A stretch of 64,000 nucleotides of DNA from Elysia crispata (lineage: Eukaryota; Mollusca; Gastropoda; Plakobranchidae). This document shows, one piece after another, positions 20,544-33,000 of the stretch. Position 1 is the first letter of the stretch. Each line of letters opens with the position of its first letter. A model generated the notes under the pieces. That model ran no database searches. It saw nothing but the letters and a program-made list of their open reading frames with translations, and had not been told where the DNA came from. The stretch is from contig JAWDGP010003905.1 of the NCBI GenBank assembly GCA_033675545.1, positions 7,501-71,500 on the forward strand, given 5' to 3'. Position numbers and translations under genes: made by a program.

Positions 20544-20990
20544 GTGGTCGTGGCGTGCTAACAATGGGACTCGAACCACCAGCCTTCTCTAATCTATAGG
20601 AGATGTCTATCTATAACGTGCTAACAATGGGACTCGAACCACCACCCTTCTCTTATCTATTGGAGATGTCTATCCGTGACGTGCTGACAATGGGACTCGA
20701 ACCAACACCCTTCTCTTATCTATTGGAGATGTCTATCTGTGACATGCTAACAATGGGACTCCAACCACCAGCCTTCTCTAATCTATTGGAGATGTCTATC
20801 CGTGACGTGCTAACAATGGGACTCCAACCACCAGCCTTCTCTTATCTATTGGAGATGTCTATCCGTGACGTGCTAACAATGGGACTCCAACCACCAGCCT
20901 TCTCTAATCTATTGGAGATGTCTATCCGTGACGTGCTAACAATGGGACTCCAACCACCAGCCTTCTCTAATCTATAGGAGATGTCTATCT
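20544..20990 (-). repeat. 63-bp minisatellite, seven copies, with tRNA-like B boxes
   Basis: Seven copies at an exact 63-bp period. On the minus strand the first three in plus coordinates carry GGTTCGAGTCC (20567-20577, 20630-20640, 20693-20703), a perfect RNA polymerase III B box. The other four (from 20756, 20819, 20882, 20945) have GGTTGGAGTCC. Because 63 is a multiple of three, the plus strand shows a 21-residue repeating frame that is not a gene. Confidence 0.93.
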
Positions 20991-21010
20991 GCCCTGCCTG
21001 ATCCTCTCAC

Positions 21011-21096
21011 CTGGGCGACTGGTGCACAGGGAAGGTGAGGAAGGTGGGGCACGGCAGATAACTCCAGATTAGGCATTTAGTCAAGGTCACACGGGG
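21011..21096 (-). pseudogene. Candidate CUB N-terminal exon
   Basis: 86 nt between CTTCCCAG and a strong donor (CCCAG|GTGAGAG). The open frame includes TLTKCLIWSYLPCPTFLTFP and ends VHQSP before the split Arg codon. It joins 20146-20245 in phase, giving an SP..C pattern typical of a CUB start. The start phase does not match 22525-22689. Confidence 0.35.
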
Positions 21097-21542
21097 CTGG
21101 GAAGGTCAAGGTTGAACATGGGTGGTTGTGATAGAAGGTGGAAAATTGTGTATATGTTTGTGGGGTGGGGTGATGGGGTGAGGGGGTTAATGAACTCAAG
21201 AATTATGATCCAGGTTAAAAATGCGAACGATTTATAAGTATGGGACAATGTCCAGGAGAAGGTGAGCAGTCTGTCTCTATTCAGAACAATGATTTTATAG
21301 ATAGGAGATCAGCTTAGTCAATGTAAACGCTTATTAAAAAGCTATGAATCCTTACAAAATATGCCTTAAGGTCCATTGCCTTCAATAGCTACCCAAATAT
21401 TTCAACCTACATGATAATTTATGTTGAAGAGGGACTTTAAATAGATTTTGGGTTTTTAAAACAGTACCTCGCTATTTATTTTTTTTTTGTAAGTTTTATT
21501 CCTGTGATGATGAAACCAGTGATTATTGTCGACTTATTGATC

Positions 21543-21644
<102 letters not shown>

Positions 21645-21649
21645 GCTAC

Positions 21650-22212
21650 GCTATGGCGGTGTCAGTAGATGGGATACACGTGGTGAGAGATAGAGATGGG
21701 ATAAACGCGGTGAGAGATAGAGATGGGTTACACGTGGTGAGAGATAGAGATGGGATACAGGTAGTGAGAGATAGAGATGGGATACACGTGGTGAGAGATA
21801 GAGATGGGATGCATGTGGTGAGAGTTAGAGATGGGATACAGGTAGTGAGAGATAGAGATGGGATACACGTGGTGAGAGATAGAGATGGGATACACGTGGT
21901 GAGAGATAGAGATGGGATACACGTGGTGAGAGATAGAGATGGGATACACGTGGTGAGAGATAGAGATGGGATACACGTGGTGAGAGATAGAGATGGGATA
22001 CATGTAGTGAGAGATAGAGATGGGATACACGTGGTAAGAGATAGAGATGGGATGCATGTGGTGAGAGTTAGAGATGGGATACACGTGGTGAGAGATAGAG
22101 ACAGGATACGTGGTGAGAGATAGAGATGGGATACACGTGGTGAGAGATAGAGATGGGATACACGTGGTGAGAGATAGAGATGGGATACACGTGGTGAGAG
22201 ATAGAGATGGAT
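21650..22212 (+). repeat. 27-bp minisatellite, about 20 copies
   Basis: About 20 copies of a 27-bp unit containing GATGGGATACACGTGGTGAG then AGATAGA, mostly with single-base variants (ATGCATGTG, CAGGTAGTG). The central CACGTG in most copies is a perfect E-box palindrome. Both strands are open over the array because the period is a multiple of three; this is not a gene. Confidence 0.95.
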
Positions 22213-22314
22213 ACAATGATAGTGAATCGTTTCCTGATCATTTAATTTGACATTTTTTGTAAAACATTTGCGGGTGAAACTGTAATTGTTCTGAAGAATT
22301 TTGTCGCTGATATT

Positions 22315-22397
22315 GATGATATGATGATGATAATAGTGCTGCTGCTCCTGCTACTGCTGCTACTGCTGCTGCTGCTGATGATGATGATAATAATAAT

Positions 22398-22487
<90 letters not shown>

Positions 22488-22490
22488 GAT
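22315..22490 (+). repeat. Compound trinucleotide tract (GAT/CTG/AAT)
   Basis: GATGAT and CTGCTG-rich start followed by a long AAT run (about 22387-22482). It ends about 35 bases from the donor of minus-strand exon 22525-22689. Confidence 0.95.
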
Positions 22491-22524
22491 GATGATAATG
22501 ATGTCGGTGGGGATAAAAACTTAC

Positions 22525-22689
22525 TTGACTTAAATGTCCTGGTGACCTTTTCCCTGAAGACAAACCAGTCTGACTGAGACTCGGTAATGCTGAACCGAAT
22601 AAAGAGATCAGATGAGGAACCGCTTATCCGAGAGAATGGCTGACTCGGGTAGCACCAGTTCAGTAAAACAAGAGATTCAGTATCGGGAC
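22525..22689 (-). pseudogene. CUB C-terminal half exon (intact frame)
   Basis: 165 nt, phase 1 to phase 1, with acceptor TCCTACAG and donor TCAA|GTAAGT. It encodes a segment with LLNWCYPSQPFSRISG, then SSSDLFIRFSITESQSDWFV. The xSxxLFIRF element is typical of the last strands of a CUB domain. No stops. An AAT tract lies just downstream in the intron. Confidence 0.6.
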
Positions 22690-23734
22690 CTGTAGGAGGA
22701 GGATGGTCATGAGATTGGACACTTCCGGTCTTTTCGACACACTAATACCATAAAACCTGTTCAACATTAATTTTGATTCTACTTCTGAGACTGAGAGTTT
22801 AGAGTGTAAAAAGATAATTTACCAAAAAGATATGTATTTCGTGGACACAAACCCGTACTAAAAGACAACTTCTAATTTCCTTCCCAATGGAACTAAAAGG
22901 GGAGACTTATAGATACAAAAGTTAAAGGATCTAGGTAACTAACCACAACTGAGAATAAAAAAATAACCGGCAATAGACAAAAAGATTGGGAATGGAGGGC
23001 AGCAGAAAGAAAAGTCTGTCATACACGGGATGATAGGCCGAAATTAATGTTAAAGACACGTTCAGCAAACATTATAAGTCAAAACTTGGGCCTGGATGTT
23101 GATCTAACTCTAAATCAAAATGGTTGCTTTGTGGCGCGGGCATGGGAGTCTATGTAGCTTGTCGTTTAGCTTGTGTTCTCCAAGTGCGCAAGATACAAAA
23201 CACGGACAGGCATACTATGAAAAACTGTGTCCTTTGGGAGATAAATGAAAATTACTGTCGATTTGGGTTTTGTTGACGTATTTCTACAGGGAGAGAAAAA
23301 GAATACTAATATTTCAAGGTCTTGGCAAAAAAAATTAACAAGACAAATGACGCATTTTTGTATATTGATGTTATGGCAAAAAAATCCACGAAAGTTTCTT
23401 ACTTTTTTCATGTAAGATGAGAAAAACTAGTTTTTCATATCTGATCATAGGTAAAAGGCTTATTGTTTGGTTATATTAAAATGATGTTGAGCATCTAAGT
23501 CTTCTAGTTTTAATGCTGTACTAAAAAAACAAATTGTAGAGAAAACAAGAATTTCCTTTTTTTTCCCGCTTATAACCACATCCATTTTCGACTTAGTGTA
23601 TTTTCTCGGAACAGTTTTGGAACCTTTTCTAGAAACCTCATCCAAATCATCATTTTGCTGACTGTTCTATTTCAAATTACCATCATATTATAGTCAGCGA
23701 CCCTTGCTCGGATAAAATTCTGCTAAAGGTCAAG

Positions 23735-23799
23735 AGTCAAGGCCGATGGTGTCCTCTCCATCGCCAAGTAACGTCAGATGATAATCACAGACGGCGTCG
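23735..23799 (-). pseudogene. Fragment of a CUB middle exon without a donor
   Basis: After an acceptor (TTGCCCAACAG) the frame reads DAVCDYHLTLLGDGEDTIGL then reaches a stop. CDYxLxLLGDG matches the CUB calcium-binding loop region, but where its paralogue has GATG|GTAAG this copy has GATGGAGAG, so the splice donor looks lost. Confidence 0.35.
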
Positions 23800-24037
23800 C
23801 TGTTGGGCAAAAAAAAAAAAAAGCACAAAGCAAACAAAACTGAGAAGCATTGTTAAGGTAAGCAGGGTATTATATTGATTAATTTGGTCCTATTTAGAAC
23901 TGCCTTACTAGTATAAGTTCCTGTTTAAAATCATAAACTGGACATTTTTTAATCACTCTGCTGTTGCTAACATCAATATTACATTAAAAAAAAAACATAC
24001 ACAACTATTCTTCTTCTATTTTTTCTCTTTTTTTTGT

Positions 24038-24039
<2 letters not shown>

Positions 24040-24107
<68 letters not shown>
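24040..24107 (+). repeat. (CT)n microsatellite
   Basis: Pure CT dinucleotide run after a pyrimidine-rich lead. Confidence 0.97.
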
Positions 24108-24112
<5 letters not shown>

Positions 24113-24200
24113 CCGCCAACCTCTCCATCACCTCCACCTTCCCATCTTAACTTAATTCAACCACTGAAGTGAACCCCATCTGTGTTCAGCCCTCTCTCAC

Positions 24201-24283
24201 CGCTGTAACCTGCTGGTGTCCATGGGCAGCTCCACAAACAGACAGCGGGCTCACACTGGGATTTGTGTCACACTGGGATTTGT
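24201..24283 (-). pseudogene. Candidate linker exon with 17-bp internal duplication
   Basis: 83 nt from a good acceptor (TGTCTCCCCCAG) to GCG|GTGAGA. In the phase continuing exon 24735-24890 it encodes SQCDTNPSVSPLSVCGAAHG, cysteine-containing and stop-free. A 17-base word (ACAAATCCCAGTGTGA plus one base) is tandemly duplicated at its start. Its phase 0 end fits no downstream exon found here. Confidence 0.35.
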
Positions 24284-24734
24284 CTGGGGGAGACAGACAC
24301 AGACACAGAAAGCTAATCATACAGTTTGTTTTTACTCTACCACTCGATCTTTATATGGAAATATTTTTTGAAAAAAATTTCAGCTCTGATTACTTCTGTA
24401 CTTGTAATCGAACGTTGATAAATAATACAGTTAAGCCGGTTATAATACCGTCTGACTTTTATTTTTAGCTGCGCTTCTTAGAAATCTTGCTATGATATTT
24501 TTTAAGAAGGTCAATGGATTTTGGATAAAGTCAAGACCTTGGAACCAAAATAATTAGTTGACTTTAAGCACCGCAAATATATAAAGAAATACATAACAAG
24601 ACTGCCAAATATTGTTGACTTTCAGCACGAGTTTCTCTTAAAGGTCTTGACATTATGCGGATCCCACAGTAACTCGTGTTTTCAGATGAATCATAACCAC
24701 GGTGACCAGAGCCCAGTGGATGACCAGTACTCAC

Positions 24735-24890
24735 ATTCATGGATATGGTAGTACTTGAGCGCAAAGCCAGGCCCGGTCACGTGAGCGTCCAAGACAAAAG
24801 TGACCAACAGGTGCTGACCGGAAGTCTTGACCTGGAACTGGACGGGGTCACACTAGGTGTCCATCACTCGGGCACTGTCTTTGTCCTTGC
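24735..24890 (-). pseudogene. CUB C-terminal half exon with in-frame TAG
   Basis: 156 nt, phase 1 to phase 1, with acceptor CCCTCCAG and donor GAAT|GTGAGT. It reads KDKDSARVMDT, a TAG (24853-24855), then CDPVQFQVKTSGQHLLVTFV and LDAHVTGPGFALKYYHIHE. The second part is a textbook CUB end (TSGxxLLVxFxxD, GxGFxLxY). The AG of the TAG could serve as a weak alternative acceptor, giving a shorter phase 0 exon. Confidence 0.55.
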
Positions 24891-25019
24891 CTGGAGGGAC
24901 GGGTCACGTGGGGTGTGAGGGTCAATTGGGTTTTTGGGGTCACACGTATCGGGGCATAAGAGAAAGGGAGATAAATGTGACGGAAAGTTTGGAGGGAAAA
25001 GGCTGTCTGTCACTAGTTT

Positions 25020-25195
25020 TACCTGCAGATTGGAGGCACCCACCTACCACCCAGAGTTAATCTACACGTCGTCAACTAGAGGTAATCTTACCGACTGAGT
25101 AACGAAATTCACCTACAAGTACAAGCTGAATGAAGTCTTACCTAGAACGTAAAGGAATCCACCTACCATGCGCCAACTGATGGTATTTTTACCTT
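25020..25195 (-). repeat. Degenerate short repeat with GTAGGTG and GGTAAGA words
   Basis: On the minus strand about three loosely similar units each begin GTAGGTG and contain GGTAAGA or GGTAAAA. It may be an older array of the donor-derived kind seen at 17.8 and 18.3 kb, but the similarity is weak. Confidence 0.4.
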
Positions 25196-25589
25196 CATAG
25201 AGGTGAGGATAGGAACTATTTGAGGATGGAGGGAAACGAGCGTGGGGAGAGAATTTGAGTGAGCTATAAATAGATATTGTCGCCTCAAAATGAGCAGGAC
25301 GTCATAGGAAAGTTCAACTTCAATCAAAGGGCAGAAGTGATCAAAGGTGGAAATGGGAAACAATGGTTTCAGAACTAAAAAGAAATAATCAATCATTTTA
25401 TCCAAAAGTCACGAAAGAGATTGTTAATGATTTTGATGATGTTGTTGTTTTTTTTTGTTGGTGTTGGTGTTGTTTGTGGTGGTGGTGATGTTGTTGTTGT
25501 TGATTTTATTTTGTTTTTAACCATACTCAAAAATTCTATGAAAATGTAAAATCAAGAAACGGCAAAAAATAGTTAACCACTTTGTCGCT

Positions 25590-27070
25590 TCCCGCAGTAA
25601 AAAGCGGAATTCCAAAATGGCCGCCGGGAAATTCTATTTTGGTAATCTCTATAATTAGCATAATTCTAATATTGCCACAGGATAATTGCAATTTTGTAAT
25701 CTCTATAAATAGTATAATTCCAATATGGCCGCCAGGTACTTTTATTTTGTTAACCTCTATAAATAGCGCAATTCCAAAAAAGTCGCCGGAAAATTCTATT
25801 TTGGCAATCTCTATAATTAGCATAATTCCAATATGGCCGCCGGAAATTCCAAATTGGAAATCTCTATAAATGTCATAATTCCAATATGGCCACCGGATAA
25901 TTCTATTTTGGTAATTTCTATTATTAGAATAATTCCAATATGGCCGCCGGTTAATTCAAATTTGGTAATCTTTATAATTAGCACAATTCCAATATGGCCG
26001 CCAGGTAATTTTATTTTGGTAATCTCTATAAAAAGGGTAATTCCAATATGGCCGAAGGGAAATTCTATTTTGATAATCTCTATAATTAGCATAATTCTAA
26101 TATGGCCGCCGGGAAATTCTACTTTGGCAATATCTATAATTAGCATAATTCCAATATGGCCGCCGTTTAGTTGCACTTTTGTAATCTCTATAAATAGTAT
26201 AATTCCTATATGGCCGCCGGAAAAGTCTAATTTGGTAATCTCTATAATTAGCATAATTCCAATATGGCCGTCGGAAAATTCTACTTTGGCAATATCTATA
26301 ATTAGCATAATTTCAATATGGCCGTCGGTTAATTACAATTTTGTAATCTCTATAAATAGCATAATTCCAATTTGGCCGCCTGAAAATTCTATTTTGGTTA
26401 TCTCTATAATTAGCATATATCCAATATGGCTGCCAGGTGATTCTGTTTTGGTAATCTCTATAAGTAGCGTAATTCCAATATGGCGGCCAAGTAAATCCAT
26501 TTTGGTAATCTCTATAAATAGCGTAATTCCAATATGGTTTTTTCCGATTTCGCAATCTCTATAAATATAATATTTTTTAATGTGGCCGCCGGGATCTTCT
26601 ATTTTGGTAATCTCTATAAATATCCTAATTCCAATATGGCCGCCGGGAAATTCTACTTTGGCAATCTCTATAAATAGCATAATTTCAATATGGCCGCCGG
26701 AAAATTCTATTTTGGTTATCTCTATAATTAGCATATTTCCAATATGGCCGCCGGATATTCCAATTTCGTAATATCTATAAATAGCATAATTCCAATAAGG
26801 CCGCCAGGTAATTCTATTTTGGTAATTTCTATAATTAGCATAATTCCAATATGGCCGCCGGTTAATTCTATTTTGGGAATCTCTATAATTAGAATAATTC
26901 CAATATGGCCGCCGGTTAATTCATTTTGGCAATCTCTATAAATAGCATAATTCTAATATGGCCGCCGGGAAATTCTATTTTGGGAATCTGTATAGATAGC
27001 GTAATTGCAATATGGCAGCTGGTTAATTCTATTTTGGTAATCTCTATAATTAGTATAATTCCAATATCTT
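25590..27070. repeat. 54-bp minisatellite, about 27 copies
   Basis: About 27 copies of a 54-bp unit made of ATAATTCCAATATGGCCGCC, a variable GGxxAATTCTATTTTGG segment and TAATCTCTATAAxTAGC. The period is nearly constant. Units alternate between ATAATTAGC and ATAAATAGC endings. 54 is a multiple of three and the unit has few stops in any frame, so long spurious frames (up to about 240 codons) arise on both strands. Each unit carries GCGGCCATATTGG on the minus strand, resembling but not matching a YY1 site. Confidence 0.96.
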
Positions 27071-27074
27071 TGAT

Positions 27075-30000
27075 ATTGTTTTGCTGAAAATAAAGTGTAG
27101 TCTACAGGAAACAATAAACCATAATAAAAATACAATACTCATAAGAGAAAAAAATAAATTAAAGATCTAGGGCCAGATTGCCAATGAAACATTTAAATTT
27201 GCCAATGAAACATTTAAATCAGCATTATTTCAAAAGGATTTTATTCAAAATTATACACTTAAGTCTTGGGCAATTTTAATTTGGGATAACTAATAACAAT
27301 GAAATTGGAGTGCTAAAAAGGAACAATTTGGTTAGCATTTAAAAAAAAAAGGCCAAAGAAGGAATGGATTGTCAAGCTATGCCTATCTGAAATAAATGTG
27401 ACTGTCACCATTGATGAAATAGTATAAAACAAAGGCTTATTTAAAATGTGCTTAGATCAAGGCATGCACCCTTAAAGCTCAACTTCAATTAAAAAAAAAC
27501 TAAAAAACACTCAGGAATGTATCTCTCTTTTTTCTTTAAAATGAAACTCTACCAGAATTTTAAATTTTTTACAGTATCTTTGCAAATCACAAATAATTTG
27601 AAGGAATATATAAATTCTTTAAGATCTATCATGGTAATTTTTAAGAATTTTTATAAAAGGCTGAGAAGAAGTCATGTTGTCTAGATTCTTTATTGATGTG
27701 CAGTTAAAATATTCCTGGGTTTGCTCCTTCAAATGCAAGAATGTTCTGTGTGTATATTATTAAACTGAAAAAGCTCTATGTCCTACCTCTATTCAGACTG
27801 CCATCCTTATTTTAGAACAATTCATTCTAAGGTAACTTCATAATTACCAGTCAATCTAGAGTTCTTAAAAAATGGATTATTTTCTTATTCTGAAATTACA
27901 GTAAATATTTTTTAACCTTGTAATAAAAACATCACACACAAAAATGTTTGTTTGTGCAAAATTACTAGGGTCTTGATTAATCTTAGTTATGTTTAATTTT
28001 GACTCCCAATCCAGGTACATGTATTAAGGATCTTCTAAATCCCATTTACTTTAAATCTTATTTACATATTCATTTCCAATGGACAAAAAATGCACTATTG
28101 CTGAAAGTGTACTACTTATAAATAATTAGAATATAAGAAAAATCCTGGAAGTCACTTAAAAAAAAAGATGTGAAGTCAACAACTGTGACAGATTAAACCA
28201 CAACATCATCTAATATCAACAAAAAATCACAGTAAAATATGAACTTCAAATCTCTGAAAAGAATTAGGAGAACACTTTAATTTCTTGGATAATGAGTCAC
28301 ACAAGTATGGCTCTATAAAAAATCCCCATGAATTACAATTTCAAGATGATACACTTGTGTTCTAATATCAGATAAGAGACATATTTGTTCTTTGCTCTTG
28401 AAGTGAGACAATCTTTCTTTCTGAATTGCTAGGGAAAGTCAGTGTAACTAAACACTAAAAACCCTGTTATCCACTTATCATATTATAGTAAGAAAATATA
28501 TCACAAAAGAAACACTGTGAACTTATAGACATAAAAGAAAAGGAAATTTTTGAGAGAACACATACACTCAAAACAAATCTTTATGATTCTCTTTCCACAA
28601 TCAATATTAAGGGGCAAGTTTCAGCTATGAAAGAACTTTTTTTCTCTTTCTTTTACTGTATTTTGAAGAATCTTTTAAGTTAATTTTTTTCTTGAAATCA
28701 AAACATTCATCTATATGGAAAGTTCTTGATAGGTGAAACACACATATAAAGAAAATGTTTAATGTATTGAACAAATGTTAATATCCAGTATGTTTAAAAT
28801 ATAATAAATTATTTCATTTTCTTAGCAAAGTTAACACTGAAGATATATAAGCATAAAGTATAAACAAGATAATCCAAATTTCATATTGTGTGACAAACAT
28901 TTTTTAAAATGTATTGAAATGGAAGATCTTCATGTCTGAAAAGAAAATAAAAAAGTACAGACACAATAATGTAACATTCTAGGATGACAAGCTGAGCCAT
29001 ATGTCAAGAAGAATGAGATGTTGTTAAATCTCTATTTAAAGCTCTTATTACTTACATGAAGAAATATACTTTTTCACATGTGAAAATCATTTCAAATACT
29101 GTTAGTGAGTTGTATCTTTGTTCTTTTAAATCACGTTTTCCATTTTTTTGTTTTTTGTTTCATAAATCACATTATTAATAAAGCCATGTGCCAGGAATTC
29201 ATTGATGGCTGTTTGATAGTGAAAGCACAAAAATTTGTTTTTGGGTATGAATAGCTCATTTTATAGCATTACTTTTTTGTGCTAAAAATTGTGGAGGGTG
29301 AATTTATATTTTTATGATTAAGTTATTCTTAAGATGTACACTATGCCTTGGCACAATAAATAAGAAAAACATCAACAACTAAAATAAAAAATACAATTTG
29401 GCACAATGATAAATTAACAATATTAAAAATGAATGAATTCTGAATCAATTCATTTCTGGACCCTGACTTCCATCTGGTCCAGTGGTAAAAATGATGCTAC
29501 TGAGAAAAGATTTAAATGATAAAATAAGGAAAAAAAACCACAGAAACAGAAAACAACGGGATGCTAAAGGCAATATTCGCAAAAAGTAATATACATATCA
29601 CCATGTGAAAGTCACTAACTCCATTAGTCTTTTTTTTTCTAAATGTAATTTTCATATTTAAGGACAAAAAAACCTAACACAAATTGATCTAAACTTGAAT
29701 ATTATGATGCTGCTAATTAGACTACCTTGGTAATATTCAGCCATCTAAACCTATTTGTCAGGCTAGCAGTTCCTATGCCCTGTTAAAACAGTGATGAACA
29801 GTAGCGACGAAAATTTTGAAAGCTTTCGTTAAAATTCTATTTAAAACATCATAAAATAAATTTTAAATTATTGACAACAAATACTTCGAAATTATGCTTA
29901 AGTGTACATTAGCTGCATAAATAATGCTATCTAAATCAGTGAAGAAAAAAAGGTGACAAAAGAGAGCACATATTATTGACTTCAGATTTTCGAACTAAAT

Positions 30001-33000
30001 TAATATATATAAAGACTAGAAACACGAGACTAGCTCGTAATAACTGTAACTGATGTTTGCAGTTATCACATGTCTAATATTAATAAAGAAACTTGGGTAG
30101 GCCTTTAAAGAGTTTTTGTCCAAATGGTTATTTTTGAAAACGTGTGATTTTAGTAACTTTCACAGATGATAATAATGATAACAAAGGTAAACACCACCAG
30201 ACTAGAAACACAAAAGGATAGAGAAGAAAAAAAAAACTTTGAAAAATATCATTTAAAAGCTGGAACACAACCGATCATTGTGCGTGAGTTCAACAAGATT
30301 AGATACATATACTTTGATTTAAATTATTTGATATATTTGAATAATAAAAGAAGATAAATCAAATAAACATTAACATATGCATTTTACAAAATTTCATCAA
30401 AATGGATCACATATTAATTTCTACACATATCAGTCTTCATGGCGCCCTCATGTAAGATTTTTGTGATTCTTTGTGACAGTAGGTAGAAAAGTGATGGGAA
30501 AGTTCCAACCTTCCAAAGAAACCTGCTGTTAGTGCTTTCAACTGTCAATCACATTTTTCACTACCTCATGTCCTTTTGTTAGGTCAGATTGGGATCTGTC
30601 ATTCTAATCTATACCAAAATCTGGAAGAGGAAAGCTGGGGGATTCATTGACCTAATCAGCTACTTTAGTATTTTAATTAGGATAAAAAAAATCTGAATAA
30701 TCAGCAATAATTATTTCAGGAAAAAATCAACAGTTGATAACAACCAAGCAATAACCAAATTTATTTTTTAAATAGCACAAAGTCCATCTTCTGGTCATTT
30801 TCTACAAGATAAAAATAGGATTAACTCCTACTAAACATCTCTAGATGTGGTCATCACATAATGCCTCTCTTGCTTAGGGAAATCCTATAAGAATTGGAAA
30901 ATACGTTTGTGCATTTTTAAATCCCAAGACTTAAAGAATGGTCTGAACAGTAAAGAATACAAATCAATCTTTTAGTGAAAAGCTATCTACAAAGGAAACT
31001 CAGGCCATTTTCATCATGATGTAAAAATATTTTCATGATAATCACTCAATTTTTCCTGCATAATTATACTCTGTTCTTGAAAAGTTCAACAGTAAAAAGT
31101 TGATTTGTACAAATGAAAAAAACTTAATGAGAATCTCAATGATGGCACACCCAATGAGGGTTTAAAAGAGACTCACATGAAATGATGAAGAAAAAAAAGG
31201 TACATTGCCGTTCTTCAGTTAATATAATTCTCTCTTCCTCTGGGAAATAACATTTTCCAAATACAAAAGACAAAAGCCATTTTTCTTTTTTACTGCTTCT
31301 ACAAAATGTTCTTAAAATATAATGAATCATATATGAATTAGCATTTTTCTCTGTATTCTGTATTCTTAATAGAAGTAAATAACATTTGATTTGCCCTAAT
31401 GATGATGACAAACAATAGCTTTGAAATGTGCTCAGTATATATTACATCTCCATTTAATGCAATGAAGATGAAGGCAGAACAATCACATGATGTCTGCACA
31501 AAATATTTTAAAGCTTTAGCATAGAAAACAATCAAATCCTATTTTATATCTTAATTGTTCACAACTTCTGTTTATGTCAAATCTTCACAACATCTTGATT
31601 GTATAAAAAAAAGTTTGAACACCATTGCACAAAAACAACAAAAACTTCTCCGTCTCTAAATTTTTCTGTCTACATTAAGCTCATGATAGACGATAGATGG
31701 CAGGTCTTAAACATTGCTTATACCAAATTCCTAAATTTGACTAGACGGAAATTACAAATCAAATTACTTTAATTGTCCACACAAAAAAAAAAATGACAGA
31801 TCCTACACCAATTTAAAAAAAAGACTACAACCTGACATCACATTAAAATGAGATCACACACAAACATGAATTCGTGTACTTTCAAGAAAATAGGCAAGAC
31901 TGATTATGTCTCTTAAAACTCATTAATGGTATTCTGAAGGTTAATTCGAGAGAAATAAGGCAAGAATAATAAAAAAAGTAAGGTAAGTGAATGTGATAGC
32001 GCATAAAATATTTTTAGCAAAGACTACTCCCACATTTCATAAAACACAATTCAACACAGCATTTCGTTTGATTACCTCAAAGCAAGCTTACAAATTGGGA
32101 AAAGACAAAATGAAATCAATTTCAAAATTGGTCATTATTTAAAGAAAAAAAAATGCTTACGCTTTGGTTTTGGCAAACCTTTTCTCCTACAAAAGCAATC
32201 CATTTTATCTTAATAGTGAGCTTGTGCAAATAAACACTTCCATTTCAAGTTTGACAATCTGTTCATTACAAATGTTTGTTTGCGAGACACTGACTGATCT
32301 AAAATACACAGTCCTTAGACTCAAAGAAAAGGTATGAACGAGTACAGGACAAAATGGACATATAATATTAAGTTTTTTTTACTAAAATCAGTATTTTCAA
32401 TTTAGTCATGAGAGTTAATAAAAGTGATCAAATCAAAATTCAAAACTATGATGAACTCAAAACATAATTTAAAATCAGTCACTTGTTGCACATTCCTTAC
32501 TCAAACTGTATTCTTATACAAAAAAAAAAAAAAAAAGAAAAAAACTCATTAAAAAAGTTGCTTTTCATTAACTACTTGGTTAAATAGTTTAATAATACTC
32601 ATGTAAACAAAACACACACACACACGCATGCACACAAAAAGAACAAGCATGGGTGCAATCGACAGAGGTAGGTGAATCCTGAAATTGTTTTTCCTGGAAA
32701 GCGACGCAGCCATCTAGAAATGAGATTAAAGTAACTTCAAGTGCTGAAATGGAAAGACACATACTTTAATTTTCTGTCATATACTTCATCTTCATAAGGT
32801 TACGCAAAGACAGGAAAATTCAAAGGATTTATAGAAATAACAAATAAGAAAGGAGTTGTATTAAAGAGATAGATCTAGGTCTAGTTGTATCAGTTCTAAA
32901 AAGGCAAAAACAGATGTTTTAAAAACAAACCTCATTTCAATCACAGAACATTCAATAGAATCTAGATCTGGATAGATTAGAATAGCTAGATCTAAGTATC

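Noticed and set aside
20603-20977. 124-codon frame with 21-residue repeats
   Set aside because: Translation of the 63-bp minisatellite; no start context or flanking coding sequence.
20544-20990. tRNA gene array
   Set aside because: Only the T-arm/B-box-like part is present; no acceptor stem, A box or anticodon arm could be folded.
21653-22216. 156-162 codon frames with GIHVVRDRD-type repeats
   Set aside because: Translations of the 27-bp minisatellite.
25833-26564. 243-codon open frame and its minus-strand partner
   Set aside because: Produced by the 54-bp minisatellite, whose period is a multiple of three; open on both strands and without non-repetitive flanking protein.
25590-27070. SRF CArG boxes in the 54-bp units
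   Set aside because: CCAATATGG has five A/T bases between CC and GG, not the six of the CArG consensus.
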